Assembly: GCA_031002005.1 (NCBI GenBank)
Contig: CM061919.1
Location: 227,042,739 to 227,106,738, forward strand
From: Vandiemenella viatica
Lineage: Eukaryota; Arthropoda; Insecta; Orthoptera; Morabidae
Direction of reading: 5' to 3'
DNA: 64,000 bases
This document shows, piece by piece, positions 33,996-45,369 of the stretch. A program made the position numbers and the translations under genes. A model generated the notes under the pieces. That model saw nothing but the letters and a program-made list of their open reading frames with translations. It had not been told where the DNA came from and made no database searches. Numbering within the stretch: the first letter of the stretch is position 1; each line of letters opens with the position of its first letter.

Positions 33996-35843
33996 TCCTC
34001 AGTAACATTACGATTCCTTCACAATGGGTCTATTGATGACTCGAGATTATCTCGACATTCAAAGAATAAAATTTTCTCTTTATTTAGGAGTTATTATAAC
34101 CCTCTTAACATGTCCGTCTACTCCACGTTTTATGCCGAAAATCCATCCCAGTTAGCGAATATTTTCTTTTATACACTTATGCTTCTTTAGCTTGTATGAA
34201 AAAGGTCGTAAGCTTTGTGCATAGAACGGTTCGCTCTCAGGTTTTCCGTTTGCCAATACAAAGCAATTTTGAGATTTCACGCTAGCAGAATACTACAAAT
34301 CTATATAAAGCACAAATATAAACTTTGAAATTATTTTCGTTGAGTGCACACAATTCTGAGCTAAATGTGCTGTCCAACAATAGTTTTAATCTAATTTACG
34401 GAATACTATACAATTTACAGTAAGGGTACGCGAAATACCGCTAGAACGAGGCGTGAAACTTTTGTTTTCTTTCCCATTCATTCTTGGGTATTCGCTACCT
34501 GCCAGAATTCTAGGAACCTGCCGGTTGAGTTCAGCTGCCTACCTGCGCTAATGACCTCAGCTGTTCGATGGTAGCTGTCCCCAGCTCTTTCGAAACCGTT
34601 ACTTTGTATGAAATGGCTTTAAGTTCCGGGCGTTATGAGGCCCGATCTCGGTTTGTCCGTCCGTCAACAAATAACAATTCTTCGAGATCACTCTGGCCAC
34701 CAAATAAGGCCAGAAATATAGCAGGAAAAACTTCGATATCACCAATAATCTTATTGTTCACGTCTTCACCATCTGTGCAATTATCATATACAAAATTCCT
34801 TTTCAATTGAAGTTAGCATCAAATATAATTACCTTAACTTGCAAAGTTAGCTGAATTATTGAATATATCCCGTAAATAAAGTTTTTCCCTTTAGCCTTTA
34901 CAAATGCAGTCGCCTTTAACTTTTTGCTCTTCGACCTCGCTCTATCGTTAGCAAAATAACAGCAAGGTATTGTGAAAGCTATCCTGTGTATCTGTAATCC
35001 TTCAACTTATGATTCCTAATTTCTGTGATGACCAATTTGAACAAATCTTTCTGGCAAGGTTTCGTGTTCTATAGGGCATTATCTATGGCACGTATCGCTA
35101 CCCTTAGATAGATACACAAAACAAAGAAGTAAAATACGTTGATCGAGATAACATTGCGATCTTCGATCAACACAGACAAAGCGATATTACGCTCGCTGTA
35201 CACTTCTGCTCAGAAAAGATATAATGCAACTACCTAAGGTAAAACGTTACATCGAACTCATGCATCACAAAATGTTGAAACCCTTTTCGTTTATGTCACA
35301 AAATACATCTTAGAAAGCATATCACAATATTTGTATCGCTGTCAGATTCATTGTGATTGCGAAGACAAGAAATTGTGCTGCTAATGGCGCTTCATTCTTC
35401 CGCGAGTGCGTATCAATTTATCTGGCTCAGGAAAACATTTAATATTTCAGGATTTTTATCAAATCAAGTCCAATTAACAGCGTGAAAGTCAAAAGTGACT
35501 ATTAATATTTCACGTGGACAAAATATAAAGTTCGGAATAGCGAAATAAGCATTACAAATTCCGAATATGGAAATATCCTAAGTAGCTTTAACTGTAAGTG
35601 CAAATTTGGTAACTGGAATTTTAATTTTCCGTTTATCTAATCTTTCCAGCAAAACAGACGGTTTAGACTAGCGAAACCGGCATCGGCGTTTTTCAAGCAT
35701 GATTAATTTCGGTAAGGCGTCTAACCTAAAAGAATGTGTACTGTACATTTAATTTCCCTTTTTTTTATGATTCAAATCGGTCAATTCATAGTCAGCCTTT
35801 TCGTCATCGTATTTGGCATGCTACACAACTTGTTGAACAATGC
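33996..35843. other. LTR element interior where pol would be expected; none seen
   Basis: About 1.85 kb lies between the gag-like region and the small ORF. All frames are short. I looked for DTG/DSG, YxDD, the RNase H DES/TDAS and the integrase HHCC or DDE patterns and found none. Confidence 0.5.
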
Positions 35844-36719
35844 CTACAAGACGAATTTGAGACGTCCATGGATCTTCCTCTGGAAAATAATTCTGCGTCG
35901 CGAATATTCGTCTTTACCGCTTTCAACAGGATTTCGAAGGACGCAGAACCTTGGGCTTACAAGGTTACAGACGTTCGGCGGTTTGTGCCCGACAGCTAAT
36001 GACATTCCTGGAACAGGTATAGTGTCCGTCGACCGACCGCACTTACTAACTGGTCCAGCTGACAATTGCGTCTTTTCTGACCGCAAGGAATGAACAAATT
36101 GTGTAGTGTTCCACACAAAGTTACGGACAGAAAAACTCCACGCGATGTTGATAGGCTGTGAATTCTGAGACTGATTTCGCATTTCTCCGATGATTGAAAA
36201 ACTTGCCGACTCTTGTCTGACTTTCAAGAACGACATGTACTGTACATCTTTCCTCTCCTGCCCTACAAATGTCTTATGCTTTACTGACAGTTTGCACTTA
36301 ACTGTGGATCCAAGACAACTGAAATTGTTGTGTTTCTTGATTTCAGATATTTTTGCGTACAAACTGACAATTTCACTGACTAAGAGTTGAGTGGTGACTT
36401 TAACAACCGACTCACTCGCAGTCTGTAATATCGCATTCGGAGGATTTTGTGGAGGACTAAAATTACTACGTTCGGCTTCCAGAAATTCGTCCAGTGACAA
36501 TTTCAACTCGGTTTGTGCCGTCTTAACGAGCTCAACTGAACTTGCCACGGCAGTCATCTCTGAGCTAAGTTTTCGGATGTTTTGTTCGCTTTGGTCTTTG
36601 ACCTCTTGAACAAATTCCGAAATTTGCCCTAGGTTTTGGCCGTTCTCGTTTCGCATCTGTTCAATGGACAGGTCGGTGGCGTCAAGTCTTTTGGATAATT
36701 GTTTGTTGGCCGTTTGCAA
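35844..36719 (-). pseudogene. Gag-like coiled-coil protein, C-terminal part (frame-shifted from N part)
   Basis: 291 open codons. The first 110 residues are heptad-rich (TANKQLSKRLDATDLSIEQM, SEFVQEVKDQSEQNIRKLSS, ELVKTAQTELKLSLDEFLEA), a continuous coiled coil. The rest (SIIGEMRNQSQNSQPINIAW and onward) has no CCHC knuckle or capsid signature that I recognise. A single-base frame change near 36770 separates it from the N-terminal frame: reading KLERDTEEVKTTCASLQ in the third frame joins the two smoothly. Either the copy is broken or the frames are joined by ribosomal frameshifting; I cannot tell which. Confidence 0.6.
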
Positions 36720-36736
36720 AGAAGCACAGGTAGTTT

Positions 36737-37441
36737 TTACTTCTTCTGTGTCCCTTTCCAGCTTAGAAACAATTTTAGTATCTCAGACTTGAATTCAGAT
36801 ATTTCTTTTGTGACCTCAGAACGGAAGGTGGATAATTTTTCGTCCAAGTTTGTTAATATCGCAGCTTGCGAATCAAAACTCTGCCTAAGCAAATCCGAAT
36901 TTCTCTTATTTTCCTCCTTTTGTGAATCAAAACGCTTGTTTAATTCCAGAAATTGCTGGCTTGATTCCTGTTTTTGTGAATTAATTTGAATTCTTAATTC
37001 CTCTTTTTGTGAATTAATTTGCAGGCTCAAGTCCTGCTTTAATTGTTGATTCGCTTGCCCTATAGCAGTCATCAACATGTTTAGCATTTGCTGTGATGAG
37101 ACGGGTGGTGCTTCTACAGGAATTTGTGTCATTTGTTGCGTCTGTTCTGAATGTGCGGGCGTATTCTGTGTCATCTCACCTACAGGAAACGAAAAATTTT
37201 CCATATTTTCCTGTGGCGACAAAGTAGACTGCGAACTATATGAGTGGGTCGGAACTTCAGAACTTACGTTCCCCTCACCTGCAGCCAATATTTCGCTTTG
37301 TTCCGTTAACTGAACCTGATCGTTCATGATTTCGGGAGATTTTTGCCTATCAGACTGATCTTCCATATCGAAATCTTTTATCGTACGAGATCGTAGCTTC
37401 ATATGAACACACAACAATGAATTTACACCGCAATTGTGCAA
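36737..37441 (-). CDS. Gag-like protein, N-terminal part
   Basis: The likely start is the internal Met at 37402 (MKLRSRTIKDFDMEDQSDRQ), because MxLRSRT begins many retrotransposon Gag proteins and the preceding residues are unremarkable. A Ser/Gln-rich low-complexity region follows (PTHSYSSQSTLSPQEN, TPAHSEQTQQMTQIPVE). A Gln/Lys/Ser coiled coil comes next, with a repeating INSQKEELRIQINSQKQESS unit. It then runs to about 36770, where the frame changes. It sits directly after the 5' LTR and primer-site region, where gag belongs. No retained nucleic-acid-binding knuckle is seen. Confidence 0.6.
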   Translation of the reverse strand: MHNCGVNSLLCVHMKLRSRTIKDFDMEDQSDRQKSPEIMNDQVQLTEQSEILAAGEGNVSSEVPTHSYSSQSTLSPQENMENFSFPVGEMTQNTPAHSEQTQQMTQIPVEAPPVSSQQMLNMLMTAIGQANQQLKQDLSLQINSQKEELRIQINSQKQESSQQFLELNKRFDSQKEENKRNSDLLRQSFDSQAAILTNLDEKLSTFRSEVTKEISEFKSEILKLFLSWKGTQKK

Positions 37442-37996
37442 TGACGAAATCTAGATTCACTAACAACAAAAATACCGCGAATTTCAATACACACAAATAC
37501 ATATACCCCTCCAAAATACAGCAAGAGAAAAGCAACGATGAATCATGCAACACAACACCATGAAAGCAGACTTACTTTCAAACACATGGGCAAGACATGC
37601 GTGTCTTTAATTTTCTTAGAAGCTACCATGCATTAAGAAATCAACACTGACGTTACTCATTTAAAAATTTTAAACTGATCACAAAATTGTTACAATACAA
37701 AGTGTATTGCATCTCAATTGAAATACACAAATGAACTTCCTTTTAATGCGTTGAAACAAAATAAATTTTATGCATTGAAACAAAATGAACTTTATGCATT
37801 AAAATATAAGTGAAACATCAAAATAAAATCTTGTATGAATATCTATTGACTACAAGAATGATAAAACAGCCAAAAACCATGTGCAACATTCCATGAAACT
37901 TTCCGAATTTGGGCTCAAACTTATAATTTGAATTAGTGCCACCAATTCGCAGACATTAAGAAGTAATGTCTCATCTGGCACCAGCGTTGGGCGACA
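37442..37996 (-). promoter_or_regulatory. 5' leader of the LTR element with primer-binding-site-like sequence
   Basis: Between the 5' LTR edge and the gag-like frame. Adjacent to the LTR the minus strand reads tgtcgcccaacgctggtgcc, a candidate primer site. A small hairpin (gacatta/taatgtc) follows near 37951-37969. The rest is AT-rich, with an AT-rich short repeat near 37745-37800 (atgcattgaaacaaaat-like). Confidence 0.5.
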
Positions 37997-39411
37997 TTAT
38001 GTGGTGGGTGCCTTGGTGGGCAAACCACGTTACAATTATCTTTCATACCTTTATGATTAATAATTGTGGATTTTTAATTTTAATTTATATGAAGGAGTGA
38101 AAATTTATTAATTTTGCAAATCTCCGACGTTAGTTGGAATTTAGGAAAAATTGTCACAATATGACATTTATTTTCTTATCACTGGCGATTACAAGTCTGA
38201 GCGAATTTACCGTTAACATTAACACAAATTGGCAAAATCATAAAAGCAACGCTCAGAGTTACAATTAGCCGTCATGGGCAAGCAAACAATTATATATTTA
38301 CTTTTAAATATCTCAGAATCAAAATGCAAGAAATAATGACAACTGGAAACAATGAAAAATACAAGTTATGACTACCTCAGACAAAGGCATCATAATACTG
38401 TGACTTTACAGTTAAAAAGAAAATCATGGGCGCCAGAATGAACAATATATCATTCGAAAATAACTAGTTCTGGCAAATTATGCCGCTAGCTCAGGGGTTT
38501 TTACAATTACAAAGTGAGAACATGGACCTATCCTCTCAAAGTCGCTTACGGGTTCTGTTTCACGGAATGCACAATCACATGGCTTGGTCGTAATCAATTA
38601 CCATTGTAGTTCTGCGTCTGATGTCTGTGATGAGTGTAGCGGACCCACGATATGTGAGATTATCTCACAAGTCGGCTATAGGCATCTCTGGTCTGGCAAT
38701 GCGCATCATCGCATTACCGGCTGTGTTGCGGTGATAACCTTGCTCCAGCAAGGCAAGCTGCGGTTAGCGAAAGAAGTCAACTTTCCAAGTCAACCTCAGA
38801 CTGGTGCGATCGAAGTTAGAATCTAGAATGTCCAGCTCCTCGCTCTTCGGTCCACGAGGAAACTTCTTGCTCCGCCCATTTGTAGTCTCGAAGCTCACAT
38901 ACAACAAAAATTCCCAGGATTTTGAGTTATACGCTCATTTTGATTGGACCTTCAGGTCGGCACCTAATGTCACGTGATATCCTCGATATGTGATTTGGCC
39001 AAAGAATCCAACAGAGGTCGGACATATTCGGCTAAGTTCGCCGGGGCGAGAGAACATTCGGGTTTCGGACGGCAGGCTTTTCCCGCTCGGTGAGTGACCC
39101 ATCCCCAGGGAGCAGTGTGTGTGGTCCGGCAAAATCCCAAATCCGCGACGTCCCGTCGCCATGGCTCCGGAAAGACCAAGATTAGCTTCTAGCCTACATA
39201 GCTCAATAACTCTTTAATATTCGCTTTGCTACGATACACTGTATAAGTTCACCATTTCATTACAGTCCTCACTTGGAATCTTGCGTACTTTATAAAATTA
39301 CAACAAAAATCTATTCACGTGGTCGCCCAAGATTTATGTAAATTACTCTTATATTATTACATATATAATAAAAATGCACCTTGTAACGTGGCGACAGCGC
39401 GGCTCGTTACA
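37997..39411 (-). repeat. LTR (5' LTR in element orientation)
   Basis: Direct-repeat partner of 31496-32904. It carries a 7-bp insertion (ctagaat) near 38823 and single-base losses near 39127, 39156 and 39170 relative to the other copy. An AT-rich stretch (atatataataaaaatgcacc near 39361) could include promoter elements, but I would not assign a TATA box. Confidence 0.92.
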
Positions 39412-39600
39412 GTTTTGTACATTATCTATTGCCATTCTGTTTCTTAAATCAATTATGTTCCACTCTCACATACCTCTTCAACTTCTTCACATCCCTATTG
39501 TAGTACCCAGGTTCTGAGGTCCTTAATTTTTGTTTTGGAATAAGCTATTTCTTTGAACTGTTCCCATTTACTTTTTACTGTATTAGTGCCTTCCTTCGAC
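39412..39600 (-). pseudogene. TTAAA-tailed LINE, 5' linker piece (5' of LTR insertion)
   Basis: Minus-strand codons give KSKWEQFKEIAYSKTKIKDL-like sequence with stops, and a region upstream of the linker piece at 30940-31495. The LTR element sits between the two with a 6-bp target duplication, so they were one fragment before that insertion. Confidence 0.5.
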
Positions 39601-39769
39601 ACATTGAAACTTTCCTGAAAATGAGAGATAACTGTGAGTAGATACAGAGATGTCTGAAAAGGATATATATTTACAAATCAACTTATAAGGATCACACACA
39701 GAACAAAACAAAGTTTTTGTATGATTATTGTATACCAGAAGATGTAGTATTAAGAAATTACTCCAAAGG

Positions 39770-40010
39770 TAGCGGTTAGGTGGCTTAGTGGTAAAGGTAT
39801 CTGAGTGGATACTGAAAGGCCCCCGGTTCAAATCCTGGTCTTGGCTGGGATTTTTAAAGGCCCTTAACCCAATCTTCACCTCTGGCACAGCTTACTGTAA
39901 CTTGAAATGCACCAGAATGCATCTATGGTTCAGATTCCATGTTCAGCTGTAGGTCCCCTATACCTGTTAGGATTAATGTGTTAGTATAGTTAACCATAAC
40001 AAGGGGCACA
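39770..40010 (+). mobile_element. SINE (family A), best copy
   Basis: Head with ggtggcttagtggtaaaggt (A-box) and cccggttcaaatcctggtct (B-box). The body includes aatcttcacctctggcacag, gcaccagaatgcatctatgg, ttcagattccatgttcagct and the 3' region gtcccctatacctgttagga. It defines the family also seen at 6075 (minus) and 40308 (plus). Confidence 0.85.
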
Positions 40011-40307
40011 TTGTGTGGCATATTGAAAACCCTGTCAAATGGTAACCGAACAAACAATCCTTTGTTATATCCTGGCCAACAATGCTGTACGATGATTTGG
40101 TTTGACTCAAAAGATCAATATCAAGATTTAAATGCTGGTAATGAAATTTAATTTAATGTGTTAGGTGCATATTTTGCTGTATTCACACTTTAATGAAGAG
40201 ACAGAGAGTTTATTACATAATAATTATTTCATTTGTTTGAGTTTCAAAATAGCCATCTTGTTGCATGGATCTCTTGTTAAAGCGAATGTTTAACCTTCTA
40301 AAGAGTG

Positions 40308-40505
40308 GTCTTGTGGCTGACCGGGGAGGGATCTTAAGGTTCCCGGTCAGGTTCACTGTCTTGGCAGGGATTTTCATAGGCTCTTAAGCCGACCTTCACC
40401 TTTGACACTGCTGGCTGTGTAGTATGAAGTACGCCAGAATGTAACCGTGATTTGGATTCCACATTAAACTACAGGTTAGATCCCCTGTACCTGGTAGGCT
40501 AATTT
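40308..40505 (+). mobile_element. SINE (family A), diverged copy
   Basis: cttgtggctgaccgggg and cggtcaggttcactgtcttg are degraded A- and B-box regions; gccgaccttcacctttgaca, gtacgccagaatgtaaccgt and gatcccctgtacctggtagg match the body of the copy 540 bp upstream. Confidence 0.8.
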
Positions 40506-41394
40506 TTCTCAGATCTTGAAAATCTGCATGGAATTATTATTATTATCATTGCCTTCTAAAAGTAGTAGAAGCAGAAGCTGGTTCCAACACCATATAGCAA
40601 GTATCTGAGAAGGATAAAATATGTTTTAATGGACATTCTACACATAAACAGCTAGTAGTAACACAACAGAGTTACTGCTCTACTGTTGGGCTCCTGGTTC
40701 AGCAGAACATATTGGCCATTTCTGCAAGCCCCATTCACTGAGGATAAGAAATCCAGGTTTCAGGTTTTCAGTTGTAGTTGGTGCCATTTATTGTGCTTCA
40801 TTTCAGCCACAGTTCTTCTTAGTAATTTCATCATGTAGTCAGTGACCATGTTGCTTAACAGTTGGTTTTCATAAGTCTGGTTAGTTCATGAACTTGTATG
40901 AAAACATGTAGCCTGTCATAAGTTGTTCTACAAACACATTAGCCAGTGTGGGACTGTTGTAGCCTGCATTTATGGTAAGAGTTCAATGATGGCTTCTCAA
41001 AGATGTGGTAACATCTCTGGTGCAAAATATTCTGGTATTAAGTTGGCCTAATGTGGTTCCTCTCCAAGAGTGAAATAGTGTGTCTCCTTGCATCATTTAG
41101 TGTGCAAATATTCACTAGTAATATAGCTGCTAAAAGCTAACTTGCTAGCGATTCAAATGATGTGGAACAGTGTATAAAGTTTTGTAAATTAATTGATTCA
41201 AATTAGTAAGTCTCAACTACAACTTTACAATGACATTGTGAATGGACAGAATTAAGATAATCTACAATCTAATACTATCAATCTTGGTGCAAGTTGTCAA
41301 TTATAAATAATAAATATAAATTCTTGTTTTATTGAGAAGGGCAATTGTAAGGTTAAAGAAATAGAGTCCGTCTTCAAAAACAAGTCTGTCCCTT
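40506..41394. other. No recognised feature
   Basis: No coding similarity or repeat partner recognised in this 0.9 kb. Confidence 0.3.
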
Positions 41395-41580
41395 CGTATT
41401 ACAAGACGGAATTGTTTGCTGCAAGCATAATAAACTCAGTTGGGCAGGACATATTGTGGAGATGTTAAGGAGGGATTTCAAATGATGCAACAGGAAAGTG
41501 AGGAAACTATGATGTAAAATCTTTGTCAGATCCCTTGGTTCAGAATGTTGAGAGATTATAGGGTAAACTTTAAGGGGTTT
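41395..41580 (+). pseudogene. TTAAA-tailed LINE, short thumb fragment
   Basis: A frame reading NKLSWAGHIVEMLRRDFK near 41430-41480 corresponds to the KLNWAGYIGQVVGKRFK segment at 11530-11580 of a better copy. Very short and mutated. Confidence 0.55.
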
Positions 41581-41599
41581 TTTATTTATTTTTTATTTT

Positions 41600-41965
41600 T
41601 TTAGAGAAGAAAAAACCTTGTAGTAGTTACAGATGTATACTCCATTTTCCACTGTAGCAGATTCAGACTTTTCCTAACCTTCAAGCTTCATACGTGTAGA
41701 ACTGAATCTGAATCCACCCTGCCTTTGACATCATCTGAAAAGAGTTTATCATAGAAAATGCATGCTGCATTGTCATCACCGCATTTATCCTCCAGATAAA
41801 TTGCCAACTCATCATCGTCATTGTCGTTATCAATAGGAGGGACCCTATGGTCTTCTTCCAAGTCCAACTCTTCGCTGAGCTTACCTGATGGGCTTTTTCG
41901 ATTGGCTTGGACATATATATTTTTTTTATTTATATATATTTTCCCCTGAAGCACCTGATTACACT
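41600..41965 (-). pseudogene. Pogo/DDE-type transposase tail or PHD-finger remnant
   Basis: Minus-strand frames read ELDLEEDHRVPPID, DDDELAIYLEDKCGDDNAAC and IFYDKLFSDDVKG, then in another frame WIQIQF, and finally ENGVYIC. The acidic linker followed by C-x2-x-x-x-F-S-D-D, W-I-Q and N-G-x-Y-I-C recalls the C-terminal zinc-binding tail found on some pogo-like transposases. Two expected Cys are replaced (IFYD for a C-x2-C pair). Frameshifts are present. The assignment is tentative. Confidence 0.45.
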
Positions 41966-42074
41966 TTCATAATAATCTGACAGTTGTTCAAGGCTGTACA
42001 CTCCACACATTTCTTCAATCATTCGCTGTAAGGAGATCCAGTTATGATGCAAGTCTTTGCACACTTGCGACCAC

Positions 42075-43237
42075 AGCTGGGCAGAAAATAGTTAATCCGT
42101 TAATTAACGAAGTTAACAAAATTGCAAAAATTTAACTTTTAAGTTAACCTAACAAATTGTTAACGGTCTTCTTAACTTCTGTTAAATTGAACTACTGTTA
42201 ACTTTAGTCCGTTACATTGTTATTCGACTCATTTGGTATGTTTGAATTGCACGGCACACCACGCTTGAACGTTAGACGAGTCGGATGGCGAATGAATTAG
42301 GTAATACGAAGTGTGAGTGTGATGCATATACAACTATTATGCTAGGCATGGCGTGGGTGTGAGCAGGAAAGTTATAGTTTTGGATTGTTTTTTTATGTCT
42401 GCAAACCGGCGCTCACTACTCGTTTGGTATTTTTATAATCTAACTTTGTTTACTGCCAGGAAAATGTCACTTTTTAGTTGGTACTGGTTTGGTGTTCTTT
42501 AGTGAAATAAGTTAATCTGACATTCATTAAACGATTACGTCTTTAAAACCGAAGCTCTTCAATCTGTTAGTGAAAACAGCAATGCTGACAATAGCAACGG
42601 AAATATTAAAAATCCTTGGCCTCATTAGCATTTAAATCAAGACTGGGAGAACAGATGATTTATGAATGCAAACCGTGTTTGCCTAAACTTTCTACAATCA
42701 AGGCTTACGTGTCTAGCCTTAATAATCCTAAACGACATATGAAGAGGATGCATATATCCAAATATGGACAATTTGAAGAAAAAATAAAAGCAGGGTCAAC
42801 TCGTGTGGCTTCTGATGTAAATAGCAGCAGAATGGATTTGTTTTCATTGCCATCTGAAAGTAAAAGTTTACATCGTATTCCAAGCTGGTGTGGACCGACG
42901 TATTGTAAACCTTTTCGTTGTCAGCATGATTCCACTATATGCTGAAGAATCCGATACATTTGAGAAACTAGTGAAAACCAGTAAAAACCTAATATCCAGA
43001 AGGACAATTTATTGATTCACATCATAGTATATAGCACCTTGGTATTGCTTGCAGTAATACCTATTGCAATACGTAAACATCAGTTCCACTTTTGGATGGT
43101 TAACTTTTAACGGTTAACTTTAACTTGCGTTAAATTTGCAAAAAATTTAACGCTTTAACGATTATCGAAGTTAAATTTCTAAGTAACGGATTAACGGTTA
43201 ACGAAGTTAACTTTTCGATTAACTGTGCCCACCTATG
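42075..43237 (+). mobile_element. Non-autonomous hAT-like element with BED finger
   Basis: An 11-bp direct repeat (cttgcgaccac) flanks the element at 42064-42074 and 43238-43248; hAT elements make 8-bp duplications, so part of this is probably chance or terminal sequence. The ends are inverted: agctgggcag at the left and, inverted, aggtgggcacag near the right, followed by subterminal arrays of the word GTTAAC/CGTTAA on both sides. The interior holds a BED zinc-finger reading frame and no catalytic hAT domain. Confidence 0.8.
42616..42945 (+). pseudogene. BED zinc-finger fragment of a hAT transposase
   Basis: The frame includes YECKPCLPKLSTIKAYVSSL and NNPKRHMKRMHISKYGQFEE. C-x2-C followed by H-x4-H at BED spacing is visible, as is the conserved N-P-x-x-H. 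It begins without a good ATG (TTG at 42616) and the aromatic W of the BED domain appears just upstream in another frame (KNPWPH near 42610), so there is a frameshift at the start. After residue 60 the sequence has no similarity I know. The RNase H-like catalytic domain is missing. Confidence 0.7.
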
Positions 43238-43248
43238 CTTGCGACCAC

Positions 43249-43799
43249 GGTTGCTTTTTCTTTGCAATGATGGGGATTGAAGGTACATCATAATGGACTA
43301 GCCCTTTTGGATGTTGAAGCATGAACTACTGATCATTGATCTGGGAGGCTGAAATATTGGTGTTTACTTGCAAAGAGCTTGCCTGTTATTGGACCATCAA
43401 TGGTAGTCCGTTTTTAGACACTGCAGTACTTCAGATGGTGGTCTCAGCAGTCATTACAAAACAAAGAAATCAAACAGGACAAGTATCCTGCATCAAGTTC
43501 AGGTCATCTGCTTTGAGATGAGGTGGAAGCCATTTACTTCACTGAATAATTAAGAAAGAAAATTAAAGTTTACATACATTGAAAAGTTTTAAGATTTCAA
43601 AAGCAAGTTTTCTGGGGGAAAAAAACACTTGCACCAATGCACGTGTGTCATGGACCAATTTAATTTTCTCATTACTCTTCCCGCACCACTTGATGTTCCT
43701 TTTGATGCCATTCTCATGCCTGCACTCAACCCCCTTCCCCCACTTTCAGCAGGCAGCCCATATTTAGACTCTAGCCCATCTTTGGACTTACTCATTTGA
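43249..43799. other. No recognised feature
   Basis: No coding similarity recognised, though sequence from about 43640 onward may already belong to the LINE that is clear from 43800. Confidence 0.3.
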
Positions 43800-44385
43800 G
43801 AATGGAGATGAACTTTCTAAGGATTTTAAAAATGTTGAGTTATTAAATCACTGGTTAGATGAGACAATTAGGGATTATGATTCAGGAAATCTGAGGAGGA
43901 ATTTGTACATACAAGTAGAAATGTGGAGACTAAAAAATTTGAAAGTCATCTTGATGTTATTGTGAAGGAATTAAGAAAGTTTAAAAAACATAAAGGGGCC
44001 AACATAGTCAATATTATTAAAGATGTATTAAAGACAGTGGAATATGACAGTGTGCATTATCTTGAAACGTTATTTAAATTGACTGTAGACTTGATGCTTA
44101 CCAGAGGACTTGAAAAGTGTAATAGCAGTACTGGTAAATAAAGAAGGGATGACAAATAGGTTTGAAAATAACAAACTGATTAGTCTGACTTCAGTGGTAG
44201 GTAAATTAGTGGAGAAAATGATGGACAACCACTTCAAAAATGTGTTTGAGGAAAAAAACTGTTCTTCAAAATGATTACAAAGACTTTGGTGAGGATATTC
44301 ATTTGAATCACAGATAATGGGCTATACAAAAGATATTTTGATGAAATGGATAAGGGAGTCCAAGTTTACAGTGTAGCACTAGATA
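43800..44385 (+). pseudogene. TTAAA-tailed LINE, RT fingers, plus strand
   Basis: The plus frames give NKEGMTNRFENNKLISLTSV, VGKLVEKMMDNHFKNVFEE and SQIMGYTKDIL: the RPISLTSVVGKL and QHGF regions of the RT before motif A, with the QHGF itself mutated. The similarity ends at 44385, where an oppositely oriented copy starts. Confidence 0.7.
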
Positions 44386-44913
44386 ATGGAGTATACACGA
44401 CACACCTATTTTCCTCGTTTCCATCTACATTTTTGCCCTCTACAAATTTCAACTACAAATTCTTTCAATGTTTTTGATAAATTATTCATAATTACTCTTG
44501 GTTACTTATTCCAATTCTTGACACCCTTACCAAAAAAAAAGAGAATCTGCCTACCCCCTTGTGCCTGAAATCAAGTGCCAGCTTCTGATCTTGGTAACCT
44601 TTACCCTTCCATGCATTAATTTTAATTCATACACCAATAACTTTCCATGCCTTATCACTAAACTACGCCACATACACTCCCATGACCCTCTTCACCCTGC
44701 TCCTGTCTTCCATGAATCCCATTCCAGCTCTTTTATCATATCTATTACTGATTGCATTCTCCGGTAATTTCCAGAAAAAATATCTAGCAGCACTTTTTTT
44801 CATCCTCTCCAACTCCTGTATTTGATACTCAAAATGCGGGTCCCATACTACACTACCATTTCCGAGCAATGGTCTGACCAAAGTTTTGTAACCCAATTCC
44901 TTTACTTCTCATC
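44386..44913 (-). pseudogene. TTAAA-tailed LINE, C-terminal part (left of hAT insertion)
   Basis: On the minus strand: GYKTLVRPLLGNGSVVWDPH, then FEYQIQELERMKKSAARYFF and the C-terminal domain down to 44390. The last bases of the LINE and its tail are missing. Upstream sequence continues at 49624 on the other side of the hAT element. Confidence 0.8.
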
Positions 44914-45369
44914 AGGGGCGGCCCTAGGGCGGTGCGAGCGGTGCGACCGCACCGGGCGCCGTCATATGGGGGCGCCGAAAAGGCAGCGAGAGATAGTCTG
45001 CGCAAAAAATAAAAAAATTCCACAATAACCCAGCTTGCTGTTCATATATTATTTTAACAGACATCATTCAGAAGAGTTTATAAAAGTAAGAGTTTCAGCT
45101 TAATGCATAGTCGTATGTTATCATAGAATAGAGTCAATTCGAGTTGCTACTGGAGTCGGTTCGAGTTACTGGAATTATGGGGGCGAGATTCAACCTATTT
45201 ATGTCTTTTTACCATATTAAATCCTCGGTGATTACAATTAACGTTGGTATCGTAAATATTTACAAAGCATATCTGTCTTTTGTAGAAAATACATGTCCCT
45301 AAACATAAAAAGAAACTGTATGGCACACAATACTTAAAAAAACCAAAGCGAAACTGAGAAGGCTTCAAA

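Larger units (their letters stand above)
31496..39411 (-). mobile_element. Young LTR retrotransposon without visible pol, tRNA-Lys-like primer site
   Basis: The element is 7.9 kb with two direct LTRs of about 1.41 kb and a 6-bp direct repeat (gttttg) immediately outside both ends. The gag-like frames run on the minus strand, so the 5' LTR is the right one. Just inside it the minus strand reads tgtcgcccaacgctggtgcc, whose CGCCCAACG core resembles the tRNA-Lys-type primer site used by Osvaldo-group Ty3/Gypsy elements. No protease, RT, RNase H or integrase similarity was found in the 5.1-kb interior. No clear polypurine tract precedes the 3' LTR. It is probably mobilised by a relative's enzymes. 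Confidence 0.88.

Noticed and set aside
35734..36093. Plus-strand frames of 119 and 87 codons in the LTR element
   Set aside because: They overlap the longer coiled-coil gag-like frame on the minus strand and show no domain.
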